This document shows positions 25,303 through 33,439 of a DNA stretch of 64,000 bases, one piece after another. A model generated the notes under the pieces. It was not told where the DNA came from. It ran no database searches and worked only from the letters and a program-made list of their open reading frames with translations. Made by a program: the position numbers and the translations under genes. Source of the DNA: Aestuariivita sp. (GTDB taxonomy: Bacteria; Pseudomonadota; Alphaproteobacteria; Rhodobacterales; Rhodobacteraceae); assembly GCF_021404545.1 (NCBI RefSeq), contig NZ_JAAWWD010000010.1:1-64000 (forward strand), written 5' to 3'. Within the stretch, counting starts at the first letter, position 1, and every line of letters begins with the position of its first letter.

Positions 25303-26793
25303 ATGAGCGATACCGGACAGGCGTCGTCAGCTGGGTCTGCGGCGCCTGTTTCCGTTCCGGGCTTTTGCGCGCCGCAAGGCCGGAAATTCGTTCTGTTCGC
25401 GGCCATTCTGGCCTCGGCGCTGGGGTTCATCGACGGCACCGTGGTCGCCATCGCGATGCCCGCGATCCGCGAGACGCTGGGCGCGACGCTGGCCCAGGCG
25501 CAATGGGTCCACAATGCCTATCTGCTGACATTGTCGGCGCTGATCCTGGTGGGGGGTGCCGCGGGAGACCGGTTCGGCCTGGCCCGCGTCTTTACCTGGG
25601 GGATCGGCGCCTTCGTTGTCGCCTCGATGCTGTGCGCCGTGGCCCCGAACGCGGAATTCCTGATTGTCATGCGCGCGCTTCAGGGGATCGGCGCCGCGAT
25701 CATGGTGCCGGGGTCCATGGCGATCATCGCGCGCGCCTATCCCAAAGCCGAGCGTGGCCGCGCCATCGGCATCTGGGCCGCAGCCTCGGCCCTGACCACT
25801 GCGCTCGGCCCGATTATCGGAGGGTTAGCGCTCAGCCTGGGCGGCCCCGAGATGTGGCGCTGGATCTTTGCGGTGAACCTGCCCCTGGGGGCCTTGGCGA
25901 TTTACCTGCTGCGCACCCGGGTTCAGGCAGACCCCAATCAGCCCGGCAGCCCGATTGACTATCCCGGCGCGCTGAGTGCGACGATCGCCTTGCTGGCGCT
26001 GGCCTGGGGGCTCACAAGCCTCCAACATGGGCAAGGCGCATCCGTCACCCTGTGGATCGGAGCCGGTCTGGGCTTGCTGGTGGTGTTCCTGATCGTCGAG
26101 GCGCGCAGCGATCACGCGATGATGCCGCTGACGCTCTTTGCCTCGCGCAACTTCACGGTGGTCAACCTGCTGTGCTTCGTTCTGTACGGTGCGCTCAACA
26201 TCGTGCTCTTTTTCCTGCCGATGACGATGATCGCCGGTTGGGGAATTGACGCGTTTCAGACCTCGGCGGCTTTCGCGCCCTTGTCGGTGTTCATCGCTCT
26301 GCTCTCTGCCCGTATAGGACAGCTTGCCGTCACCTGGGGACCCGCACCGCTGCTGTCGGGCGGATCGGCCCTGGCGGGGCTTGGATATGCAGCCATGGCG
26401 CTGGTCGCCCCGTACCAGATGTTCTGGGACGGGATCGTGCCCGCGATGTGCCTGGTGGGTCTGGGCATGGCAATGGTGGTTGCCCCGCTGTCGACAACGG
26501 TGATGGCCGCGGTCGCGGACAACCAGGCCGGTATCGCCTCGGGCGTGAACAACGCGATCACCCGGCTCGCGGGTCTGATCTGGGTCGCTGCGGTGGGCGG
26601 GCTTGTGGCGGGCGTCTATGCCGCGGCGGGCGGGACCGACAGCTTTGGCGTGACCTCGCAGACACCCGGTCACGCAGGCGCGATGACAGCCGGGTTTCAG
26701 GCGCTGGCCTGGTTTGCCGCGGCACTCTGTGCGCTCAGTGCAGGCCTGGCCCTTCTGACCCGGCGCAACCCGGTCGCACCTCCGGACGCTTGA
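25303..26793 (+). CDS. MFS transporter, DHA2 (EmrB/QacA-like) family
   Basis: 496 residues, about 14 membrane segments. Family signatures are FIDGTVVAIAMPAIRETLGATLAQAQWVHNAYLL (key parts FIDGTVV and QWVHNAYLLT, about 37-72), GDRFGLARVFTWG (motif A) and LQGIGAAIMVPGSMAIIARAYP (motif C region, about 126-147). It is a proton-coupled exporter of drugs or other amphipathic compounds in the inner membrane. It begins 10 nt after bactofilin on the same strand, possibly by read-through, with no functional link obvious. The substrate is not assignable. Confidence 0.88.
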   Translation: MSDTGQASSAGSAAPVSVPGFCAPQGRKFVLFAAILASALGFIDGTVVAIAMPAIRETLGATLAQAQWVHNAYLLTLSALILVGGAAGDRFGLARVFTWGIGAFVVASMLCAVAPNAEFLIVMRALQGIGAAIMVPGSMAIIARAYPKAERGRAIGIWAAASALTTALGPIIGGLALSLGGPEMWRWIFAVNLPLGALAIYLLRTRVQADPNQPGSPIDYPGALSATIALLALAWGLTSLQHGQGASVTLWIGAGLGLLVVFLIVEARSDHAMMPLTLFASRNFTVVNLLCFVLYGALNIVLFFLPMTMIAGWGIDAFQTSAAFAPLSVFIALLSARIGQLAVTWGPAPLLSGGSALAGLGYAAMALVAPYQMFWDGIVPAMCLVGLGMAMVVAPLSTTVMAAVADNQAGIASGVNNAITRLAGLIWVAAVGGLVAGVYAAAGGTDSFGVTSQTPGHAGAMTAGFQALAWFAAALCALSAGLALLTRRNPVAPPDA

Positions 26794-27108
26794 TCGCGCG
26801 ATGCCGAGGACCGGGCGATCAAGCCGCACTGAGTGGATAGTCCTCCGACATCGAACAAGGCCAACGGGTCACCGGCTCGTTTTCGACCCGTCGGGATCCG
26901 GTCAGACCCAGGATGCGTCGCTGGCGTGCCGCCGCCACCGTCGGGGAGGATCGTCCATCGCTGCACCGGACCTTGTCCCAAGGCACCGGACAAGTGTCTC
27001 CCGATCCTATAGCTTTTCGAGTTTAACTTGAGGCATCTAACATCACTTTTGGCATTCGACCGAAGCGAGAGGCAGCGACCAAGGGGGGCAGGTTTTACTC
27101 GAAATGCA
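26794..27108. other. 315-bp intergenic region between convergent genes
   Basis: It separates the exporter (plus) from the DUF3179 gene (minus). I see no gene with a credible start, no RNA gene and no strong terminator hairpin with a T tract. Confidence 0.5.
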
Positions 27109-28083
27109 TTAATCCCCCAGCATCCAGATCCCCTCGGGCCAGAACGCGTGAAACGCAAAGGCAAACATCACATCATGCGCGACATCCCGCCCCGCAGCAT
27201 CGCGCACCCGGATCGAGCCCACATCGCGCCCCTTGGCAATGATGCCATGATCGAGCGCCGAGGCCTGCCCGGGCGTCCAGGACATCCGCACCCCGGCCTC
27301 CGAAATCTCGGCCTCTTGCGCAAAACGGGTCAGCGGCCAGGCGCGGTCGCCGACACGAACCACGCGCATCAGCGGCGGCACCCCATGTGGTGGCGGGTCA
27401 CCGGAGTAGAGAAACGGCCGCGCCGCCCGGTCATACCCCTGATAGGGGGTGCTTCCATAGGGCCTGCGCATCGCGGGCTCTGCCATGACCAGCCCGTCGG
27501 GATGACGGCTCGTGAACGCCCCCCAGCTTTCTATCCAGGTGGGCAGAACGTCCAGCTCCGTACCGGTCAAGGCACCGACAATCGCCTCGCCCACCGCCTG
27601 TTGCCACCAGCTCTCGGTCTGACGGTCGAACATCACCATATCGGAGTGGCGCAGTTTACCGCTCACCCCAAACCGCAATACCCCCACCGGGGTGCGCCTG
27701 TCGAAGGTGATGAACGAATTGCACAATGGGCAATAGGTGACGGCGATGGGAATGCCGCCCACGGTGTCATTCACAATCTCATGCCAGATCAGAAAGCGGA
27801 CCGGATAGGCACGCGGAGCCGCACCGTCGATTTCCACCGTGACCACAGGCTCACGCGCGTCCAGCATGACCGTGGCCGCCGGAACGAATGACGGATCATC
27901 CAATGCCGGAATTCCGTCCCGGCCGGGTCCGCCATCGCGGATCTCATCCCAGCTCTCCACTGATGTCGTGCCAAAATCGGTCTTGGGCCACTGATACCCC
28001 CACCGCTCCGGATTGGCCTGCCCCGCCCCCGGAGACCCCAGTGCCATCAAACATACCGCGAGACCAATCCCCCATCGCGTCAT
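27109..28083 (-). CDS. DUF3179 domain-containing exported protein
   Basis: 324 residues. A cleavable signal peptide is visible (MTRWGIGLAVCLMALGSPGAGQA, cut after about residue 23). The DUF3179 core has VRFLIWHEIVNDTVGGIPIAVTYCPLCNSFITFDR (key elements WHEIVND, TYCPLCNS at about 118, DRR), SGKLRHSDMVMFDRQTESWWQQ, and SGDPPPHGVPPLMRVVRVG. The CPLC motif and the SWW pattern are hallmarks of the family, which has no established function. It is periplasmic. The gene is single, with a 421-bp non-coding region upstream. Confidence 0.85.
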   Translation of the reverse strand: MTRWGIGLAVCLMALGSPGAGQANPERWGYQWPKTDFGTTSVESWDEIRDGGPGRDGIPALDDPSFVPAATVMLDAREPVVTVEIDGAAPRAYPVRFLIWHEIVNDTVGGIPIAVTYCPLCNSFITFDRRTPVGVLRFGVSGKLRHSDMVMFDRQTESWWQQAVGEAIVGALTGTELDVLPTWIESWGAFTSRHPDGLVMAEPAMRRPYGSTPYQGYDRAARPFLYSGDPPPHGVPPLMRVVRVGDRAWPLTRFAQEAEISEAGVRMSWTPGQASALDHGIIAKGRDVGSIRVRDAAGRDVAHDVMFAFAFHAFWPEGIWMLGD

Positions 28084-28504
28084 ATCATCCTCCCCCTATC
28101 CGTGCTGGCAAGGATGCCGCAAAACCTGCACCCCGCACAGCCCACCCAACGCGCTTGTGACGAAAGCGGCACATCACCGGAGCAAACGGCCTCGGTCCTT
28201 CTTCTTGCTGAAAATACGATCGGGGAGCGCGAGGGGCTGGCCCCTCTCCAAACTACACATTCCCGACCAAAAAAAAACCGCCACCACCCGCCAGGCGAAA
28301 GTCGGTCACGAACCAAAACGGCGGGGGCCACCGCCTCTCGCCGCGGGTCGCCGCCCACCCGGGCGGCGAAACCTCTCAAAGATCGACAGCCCCCAAAGAC
28401 CAGGGGCGTCACCGATATGCCCCTATTCAGGGCGTCACCGACATGCCCCTATTTAGGGCGTCACCGACATGCCCCTATTCAGGGCGTCACCGACATGCCC
28501 CTAT
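28084..28504. other. 421-bp intergenic region with dispersed hairpin element and 26-bp tandem repeat
   Basis: It lies between the secreted cyclophilin gene and DUF3179. It contains one copy of the dispersed hairpin element (28197-28248), an A9 tract at about 28263-28272, and the 26-bp tandem repeat (28403-28520). Apparent plus-strand frames here are translations of the repeat. Confidence 0.75.
28197..28248 (+). repeat. dispersed intergenic hairpin element, copy 1
   Basis: CCTTCTTCTTGCTGAAAATA leads into a GC-rich part ending in the hairpin GAGGGGC-tg-GCCCCTC (28231-28246). The same layout (CTTCTTC, then AAATA, then a GC-rich spacer and a perfect hairpin) occurs at 32241-32289 and 36113-36162. 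The stem sequences differ but pairing is preserved. Confidence 0.6.
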
Positions 28505-28520
28505 TTAGGGCGTCACCGAC
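28403..28520. repeat. 26-bp tandem repeat, about 4.5 copies
   Basis: Unit AGGGCGTCACCGACATGCCC followed by CTATTC or CTATTT, starting at 28403, 28429, 28455, 28481 and (partial, 14 bp) 28507. The copies differ at only a few bases, and C and T alternate at the end of successive units. The last partial copy is the 3' end of the cyclophilin gene (codons for SVTP and the stop), so the array appears to have grown from the gene end outward. Each unit can form a small AGGGC/GCCCCT hairpin. Confidence 0.9.
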
Positions 28521-29053
28521 ACCACACTCATCCGATCCGGCTGCCCCATAACGGATCCGTTCCGGCCTTCCCCGCGTTTGATGGCATCGACAATCTCCAT
28601 GCCCTCGGTCACGCGGCCCACAACCGTATATTGCCCGTTCAGGAAATAGCCCTCATCGAACATGATGAAGAACTGGCTGTTGGCGCTGTCGGGCGATTGC
28701 GACCGTGCCATGCCGACCACGCCGCGATCGAAGGGGATGTCGGAAAATTCCGCGGCCAGATCGGGGCTATCGGATCCCCCGCGCCCGGCCATGCGCATAT
28801 CACCGCCCATCTTGCCAAACTCCACATCCCCCGTTTGCGCCATGAACCCGTCAATCACCCTGTGAAACACCACATCGTCATAGGCCCCCTCTGCCGCAAG
28901 ATCGGTGATCCGCGCCACATGGCGCGGCGCCACCTCCTCGAACAGATCAATCGTGACGGTGCCGTTGGCCCCGTCCCCCGCAATCTCGATTTCAATGCCC
29001 GCCGCCGCCGCGGGGCCGGCCAAAAGCGCAAATGCAAATGCCAGCTTACGCAT
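28505..29053 (-). CDS. peptidyl-prolyl cis-trans isomerase, cyclophilin type, exported
   Basis: 182 residues with a signal peptide (MRKLAFAFALLAGPAAAAG). The cyclophilin core includes GTVTIDLFEEVAPRHVARI (about 33-51), YDDVVFHRVIDGFMAQTGDVEFG (about 58-80, catalytic Arg in FHRVI), SQFFIMFDEG and VVGRVTEGMEIVDAI. It catalyses proline isomerisation in folding envelope proteins in the periplasm. It overlaps the upstream cyclophilin gene by 8 nt, so the two are co-translated. The last codons lie in the tandem repeat array. Confidence 0.93.
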   Translation of the reverse strand: MRKLAFAFALLAGPAAAAGIEIEIAGDGANGTVTIDLFEEVAPRHVARITDLAAEGAYDDVVFHRVIDGFMAQTGDVEFGKMGGDMRMAGRGGSDSPDLAAEFSDIPFDRGVVGMARSQSPDSANSQFFIMFDEGYFLNGQYTVVGRVTEGMEIVDAIKRGEGRNGSVMGQPDRMSVVSVTP

Positions 29054-29552
29054 CTGCGGCCACCTTGACGCTGATCATCCGATCGGGCTCGGCGGGCGGC
29101 TCGCCCCGGGTGATCGCATCCACATGCTCCATACCCTCGATCACGCGGCCATAGACGGTGTATTGCCGATTGAGGAAATGATTGTCCGAAAAGTTGATGA
29201 AGAATTGCGAATTGGCGCTGTCGGGATTGGCGGACCGCGCCGCGCCCAGCGTGCCGCGATCATGCGGGATGCCCGAGAACTCGGCCGGAAGATCGGGCAG
29301 ATCCGATCCGCCGGTACCCGCCAGACGCAGATTGAAATCGGTTTCCATATTGCCGTTCTTCACATCACCTGTCTGCGCCATGAACCCGTCGATCACCCGG
29401 TGAAAGGCCACGTTGTCATAGTGACCGGCCCGGGCCAGCTCTTTCATCCGTTCTGCGTGTTTTGGTGCGATATCGGGCAAAAGCTCAATCGTGACGGTGC
29501 CTGCCGACAGTTCCATCAGAATGGTGTTTTCGGGGTCTTTGATCTCGGCCAT
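29046..29552 (-). CDS. peptidyl-prolyl cis-trans isomerase, cyclophilin type, cytoplasmic
   Basis: 168 residues from the ATG at 29552, with AAAGGAGG 8 nt upstream; the longer open frame has no start support. There is no signal peptide. The cyclophilin core has ILMELSAGTVTIELLPDIAPKHAERM, YDNVAFHRVIDGFMAQTGDV (catalytic Arg), SQFFINFSDNHFLN and VYGRVIEGMEHVDAI. It is the cytoplasmic partner of the exported paralogue immediately downstream; the two are clearly a tandem duplication that diverged in location. Confidence 0.93.
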   Translation of the reverse strand: MAEIKDPENTILMELSAGTVTIELLPDIAPKHAERMKELARAGHYDNVAFHRVIDGFMAQTGDVKNGNMETDFNLRLAGTGGSDLPDLPAEFSGIPHDRGTLGAARSANPDSANSQFFINFSDNHFLNRQYTVYGRVIEGMEHVDAITRGEPPAEPDRMISVKVAADA

Positions 29553-29678
29553 GGGGCCCTCCTTTGAAAATCTTGCGACGATAGGTAAGACCCTGCCGCG
29601 CAATTGCCAAGCCAAGCATTGACGCGCGGCACGATTCAGTCGACATGGGCACCGTCACGAAAACGGGGGATGGCAACG

Positions 29679-30869
29679 ATGGGCTGGAACACGCTGGACG
29701 ATATGGAGCTGACCGGCAAGAGGGTGCTGGTGCGCGTCGATCTGAACGTGCCGATGGATGGCGAGACCGTCAGCGATGACACCCGCATCCAGCGCCTGGT
29801 GCCCACAATCCGCGATATTCTGGGCGCAGGCGGCCTGCCGATCCTTCTGTCCCATTTCGGACGCCCCAAAGGCAAACATGTCCCCGAGATGTCGCTGCGC
29901 CCGCTGCTGCCCGCGATCGAGGCCGCCTTTGGCGTGCCCGTCAGCTTTGCCGCCGACTGCCGCGGACCCTCGGCCGAAGCGGCGGTGGCCGCTCTGGAGC
30001 CTGGCACGGTCCTGATGTTGGAGAACACCCGGTTCTATGCCGGTGAGGAACAAAACGACCCCGCGCTTGCAGCCGCTCTTGCCGATCTGGGGGATGTGTT
30101 CTGCAACGATGCGTTTTCCTGCGCGCACCGCGCCCATGCCTCGACCACCGGGGTGGCGCATCTGCTGCCGTCCTGCGCGGGCCGCCTGATGCAGGCCGAG
30201 CTTGTCGCGCTCGAGGCCGCATTGGGCAACCCGGACCGCCCGTTGATCGCTGTGGTCGGCGGCGCCAAAGTCTCCACCAAGCTCGATCTGCTGTCCAACC
30301 TGGTTGAAAAGGTCGATCATCTGGTGATTGGCGGAGGCATGGCAAACACCTTTCTGGCGGCCCAGGGGCTGGGCATCGGCACTTCGCTGGCCGAACATGA
30401 TATGACCGATACCGCATCGGATATTCTCAGCAAGGCCGACAAGACAGGCTGCGAGATCATCCTGCCCAGCGATGTGGTCGTGGCGCGCGCGTTCCGCGAG
30501 AACGCCGCGCACCAGACGCTGCCTGTAAGCGCCTGTCCCACCGACGCGATGATCCTGGATGCAGGCCCGCAGAGCGTGGCGCGCATCGGCCAGGTGATGG
30601 AGCGCGCGCGCACACTGATCTGGAATGGCCCCCTCGGCGCGTTCGAGATCGCGCCTTTTGGCACTGCCACCTTCGCCGCCGCGCGCAAGGCCGCGGCGTT
30701 GACCAAGGCCGGCCAACTGGTGACAGTTGCCGGCGGCGGCGATACGGTGGCGGCCCTCAACCAGGCGGGGGCGGCGCATGATTTCACCTATATTTCCACC
30801 GCCGGCGGCGCGTTTCTGGAATGGATGGAGGGCAAAACCCTCCCCGGTGTCGCAGCGCTCGAGACCTGA
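29679..30869 (+). CDS. pgk: phosphoglycerate kinase
   Basis: 396 residues from ATG 29679; an in-frame ATG at 29670 is less likely because the GGGGG ribosome binding site touches it. It interconverts 1,3-bisphosphoglycerate and ATP with 3-phosphoglycerate in glycolysis/gluconeogenesis. Signatures are [16 protein letters not shown] (about 13-28), [12 protein letters not shown]-like [13 protein letters not shown] (about 54-66), [16 protein letters not shown] (about 108-123), [14 protein letters not shown] and the C-terminal [16 protein letters not shown]-binding loop. The operon has no other glycolytic gene, and the gene is divergent from the cyclophilins. Confidence 0.97.
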   Translation: MGWNTLDDMELTGKRVLVRVDLNVPMDGETVSDDTRIQRLVPTIRDILGAGGLPILLSHFGRPKGKHVPEMSLRPLLPAIEAAFGVPVSFAADCRGPSAEAAVAALEPGTVLMLENTRFYAGEEQNDPALAAALADLGDVFCNDAFSCAHRAHASTTGVAHLLPSCAGRLMQAELVALEAALGNPDRPLIAVVGGAKVSTKLDLLSNLVEKVDHLVIGGGMANTFLAAQGLGIGTSLAEHDMTDTASDILSKADKTGCEIILPSDVVVARAFRENAAHQTLPVSACPTDAMILDAGPQSVARIGQVMERARTLIWNGPLGAFEIAPFGTATFAAARKAAALTKAGQLVTVAGGGDTVAALNQAGAAHDFTYISTAGGAFLEWMEGKTLPGVAALET

Positions 30870-30935
30870 CCCTGTCAAAGACCCGCGCCTGCCCCATATA
30901 CTGCACATCTGAACCGACCCAACCGGAGGGATGAT

Positions 30936-31712
30936 ATGCAGACCTGGACCCTGATCACCGGCGCCTCGACCGGGCTGGGGGTAGAGTTCGCCCGCCTCGC
31001 CGCCCGCGATGGCCATAATCTCATCCTCACAGCCCGCTCGAAAGACAAGCTGGATGCGCTGGCCCGGGATCTGGCCTCCGACGGGCGGGACATCGTGGTC
31101 ATCCCTGCGGATCTGAGCAGACAGGATGAGGTGGAACGGCTCTGGGCCGAGGCCAGCACGGATCGCCGTATCGATGTGCTGGTCAACAACGCGGGTCTGG
31201 GCAGCCATGGCGATTTCGCCAGCGGCCAGACCTGGGCGCGCGAGATGCAGTCGATGACCGTGAACATGACCGCGCTGGCCTATCTGATGAAACAGGCCAT
31301 CCCCCAGATGGAGGCCATCGGCAAAGGGCGCATCCTGAACGTGGCCTCCGTCGCGGGCTTTACCCCGGGCCCCAACATGGCCGTCTATCACGCCACCAAG
31401 GCATTTGTCGTGTCGCTCTCCGAAGCCGTCGCCGAAGAGCTGCGCGGATCCCCTGTCACCGTCACCGCGCTTTGCCCCGGGCCCACACAGACCGCGTTCT
31501 TCGAGGCCGCCGATATGGGTGGCGTGCGCCTTCTGGAGCTGGGCAAACCAATGTCCGCGCGCAAGGTGGCCGAAGCGGGCTGGCTTGCCGCGCGGATCGG
31601 CAAACGGATCGTTGTGCCCGGCGCCCTGAACAAGGTCCTGGCCTTCCTGCCACGGATCACCCCGCGACAGCTCACCACCATCATCGCCCGCAAGGTCATG
31701 GGCAAGCGCTGA
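30936..31712 (+). CDS. short-chain dehydrogenase/reductase (SDR)
   Basis: 258 residues with a GGAGGG ribosome binding site. It is a classical SDR: TGASTGLGVEFARLAA (about 8-23) binds NAD(P), VLVNNAGLGSHG (about 83-94), Ser in NVASVAGFTPG (about 137) and YHATK (about 151-155) form the active site. The ITGAS start and lack of an acidic residue after beta-2 suggest NADP(H) preference. The family fits DltE/SadH-like oxidoreductases with unknown substrate. It stands between pgk and ftsB with no clear pathway link. Confidence 0.88.
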   Translation: MQTWTLITGASTGLGVEFARLAARDGHNLILTARSKDKLDALARDLASDGRDIVVIPADLSRQDEVERLWAEASTDRRIDVLVNNAGLGSHGDFASGQTWAREMQSMTVNMTALAYLMKQAIPQMEAIGKGRILNVASVAGFTPGPNMAVYHATKAFVVSLSEAVAEELRGSPVTVTALCPGPTQTAFFEAADMGGVRLLELGKPMSARKVAEAGWLAARIGKRIVVPGALNKVLAFLPRITPRQLTTIIARKVMGKR

Positions 31713-31936
31713 CTATTCACAAGCAGCGCACAACCTTCCAGGCCTCGCGGCAGGTCCAGACCTCCGCCCGGGAGCGGATCTGCCCCCTAATGGCGGTTGA
31801 CAGCCACGGCGCCCGCCTGACGATCCCGGCAGCACCCCCCTTTGTCGATGCAAAACAAGGGCTTCCTTTCGCGAATCACCTGTGCGATACTCTACCTCAG
31901 CGGTTCGGAAAGAGACCGCGACAGAGGCAGACAGCA

Positions 31937-32236
31937 GTGACACGTTCCTCCAGACCCGGCTTTGGCACAGCGATCTATTTCTTCGCGGCCTTCGCACTGA
32001 GCATCTATTTCACCTTTGCCGCCGTACAGGGCGATTTCGGGCTGTTCCGTCGCGCTGAAATCGCGGCCGAAACCCGCGACACCGCCCAGGATCTGGAGCG
32101 GCTGCGGATGGAGGTCGCGCGGATGGAGAACCTCACGCTGCGCCTGTCGGATACCTATCTCGACCTCGATCTTCTGGACGAACAGGCCCGTTCGGTCCTC
32201 GGCCTGTTGCGCGCCGATGAAATCGTCATTCGCTGA
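31937..32236 (+). CDS. ftsB: FtsB-like septum formation initiator
   Basis: 99 residues from a GTG at 31937, with AGAGG about 9 nt upstream; the long upstream frame is not coding. There is one membrane segment (TAIYFFAAFALSIYFTFAAV, about 11-30), a coiled coil (about 42-65, ETRDTAQDLERLRMEVARMENL) and a C-terminal LDLDLLDEQARSVLGL segment, as in DivIC/FtsB proteins that link early and late divisome components. The location just before pdhA is conserved in many Alphaproteobacteria and supports the call. Confidence 0.88.
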   Translation: MTRSSRPGFGTAIYFFAAFALSIYFTFAAVQGDFGLFRRAEIAAETRDTAQDLERLRMEVARMENLTLRLSDTYLDLDLLDEQARSVLGLLRADEIVIR

Positions 32237-32240
32237 CCTG

Positions 32241-32289
32241 TTGCTTCTTCTGGCTCTAAATATTCCCGGAGCGCGAGGCAGAGCCTCGC
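32241..32289 (+). repeat. dispersed intergenic hairpin element, copy 2
   Basis: TTGCTTCTTCTGGCTCTAAATA, then a GC-rich spacer and the hairpin GCGAGGC-aga-GCCTCGC (32273-32289). It lies 4 nt after the ftsB stop. The layout matches copies at 28197 and 36113. It may also work as an ftsB terminator or 3'-end protector. Confidence 0.55.
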
Positions 32290-32379
32290 ACTGACACGGG
32301 TCCGTGCACGGGTGCCGGACCTTGTTCGCACGCCGCGTCACAATAACTCTCGCATCGCCGCGAAATTTCGATTATTGGG

Positions 32380-32397
32380 TAGTTTAACGCTAAACTA
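32380..32397 (+). promoter_or_regulatory. palindromic operator in the pdhA promoter, shared with lpdA
   Basis: TAGTTTAACGCTAAACTA, ending 26 bp before the pdhA start codon. It is one base away from the perfect palindrome TAGTTTAGCGCTAAACTA and matches the lpdA site at 15 of 18 positions. A TATTCC at its right edge could be the -10 element, so a bound regulator would block RNA polymerase. Confidence 0.7.
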
Positions 32398-32423
32398 TTC
32401 CGCCAGAGAGGGAGCCCCGAACG

Positions 32424-33425
32424 ATGGCCGCGCGCAAAACGACCAAAACCCCCAACGTCTCGGCGGAGGAGCTCAAGACCCACTACCGCGACATGCTGCT
32501 GATCCGCCGGTTCGAGGAAAAGGCAGGCCAGCTTTATGGCATGGGCCTGATCGGTGGCTTCTGCCATCTCTATATCGGGCAGGAAGCCGTCGTTGTCGGA
32601 CTTGAAGCCGCGGCCGAAGAGGGCGACAAGCGCGTCACATCCTATCGCGATCATGGCCATATGCTGGCCTGCGGGATGGACGCAAACGGGGTCATGGCCG
32701 AGCTGACGGGCCGCGAGGGCGGCTATTCCAAGGGCAAGGGCGGCTCCATGCACATGTTCTCCAAGGAGAAGCATTTCTATGGCGGGCATGGCATCGTCGG
32801 GGCCCAGGTGCCCATCGGCGCGGGCCTCGCCTTTGCCGACAAATACCTCGAAAACGGCCGCGTAACATTCGCCTATTTCGGCGATGGCGCGGCCAATCAG
32901 GGTCAGATCTATGAGACCTTCAACATGGCCGCGCTCTGGGATTTGCCGGTGGTTTTCGTGATCGAGAACAACCAATACGCCATGGGCACCGCGCAAAAGC
33001 GTTCCACATCGACGCCGGAACTGTTTACCCGCGGAGAGGCGTTTGGCATTCCGGGCGAAGCCGTTGACGGCATGAATGTGCTCTCGGTCAAAGAGGCCGG
33101 CGAAAAGGCGGTTGCCCACTGCCGCTCCGGCAAGGGCCCCTACATCCTTGAGGTCAAGACCTATCGCTATCGCGGCCATTCGATGTCGGATCCGGCCAAA
33201 TACCGGACCCGCGAAGAGGTGCAGAAAATGCGCGAAGAACGCGACCCGATCGAACAGGTGCGCGACATGCTTTTGACCGGCAAACACGCCAGCGAAGACG
33301 ATCTGAAAACCATCGACAAAGAGATCAAGGACATCGTCAACGCCTCGGCCGAGTTTGCCAAGGAAAGCCCGGAACCGGCGCTCGACGAGCTTTGGACAGA
33401 CATCTACGCAGACGCGACTGAATAA
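32424..33425 (+). CDS. pdhA: pyruvate dehydrogenase E1 component, alpha subunit
   Basis: 333 residues, GAGGGAG ribosome binding site. It decarboxylates pyruvate with thiamine diphosphate as an alpha2-beta2 tetramer with PdhB. The ThDP motif [31 protein letters not shown] (starts GDGAANQGQ at about 153, ends with NN) is intact. [27 protein letters not shown] carries the conserved His/Gly loop, and [19 protein letters not shown] holds the phosphorylation-loop region. The first gene of pdhABC; the palindrome at 32380 is probably its operator. Confidence 0.97.
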   Translation: MAARKTTKTPNVSAEELKTHYRDMLLIRRFEEKAGQLYGMGLIGGFCHLYIGQEAVVVGLEAAAEEGDKRVTSYRDHGHMLACGMDANGVMAELTGREGGYSKGKGGSMHMFSKEKHFYGGHGIVGAQVPIGAGLAFADKYLENGRVTFAYFGDGAANQGQIYETFNMAALWDLPVVFVIENNQYAMGTAQKRSTSTPELFTRGEAFGIPGEAVDGMNVLSVKEAGEKAVAHCRSGKGPYILEVKTYRYRGHSMSDPAKYRTREEVQKMREERDPIEQVRDMLLTGKHASEDDLKTIDKEIKDIVNASAEFAKESPEPALDELWTDIYADATE

Positions 33426-33439
33426 GAGGACGACGCATA

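Noticed and set aside
27028-27891. 287-residue plus-strand frame opposite DUF3179
   Set aside because: DUF3179 has a signal peptide and family motifs on the minus strand; the plus frame has none.
28403-28520. 26-bp direct repeats considered as a CRISPR array
   Set aside because: Units are directly adjacent with no spacers, and no cas genes are near. It is a simple tandem repeat.
28102-28551. Plus-strand frame with repeated TDMPLFRASPT-like peptide
   Set aside because: The peptide is only a translation of the 26-bp repeat and intergenic DNA; no ribosome binding site or conserved domain.
29655-31391. 578-residue minus-strand frame opposite pgk and the SDR gene
   Set aside because: It is antisense to well-supported genes. 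GC-rich codon bias commonly gives long shadow frames; the product has no recognisable domain.
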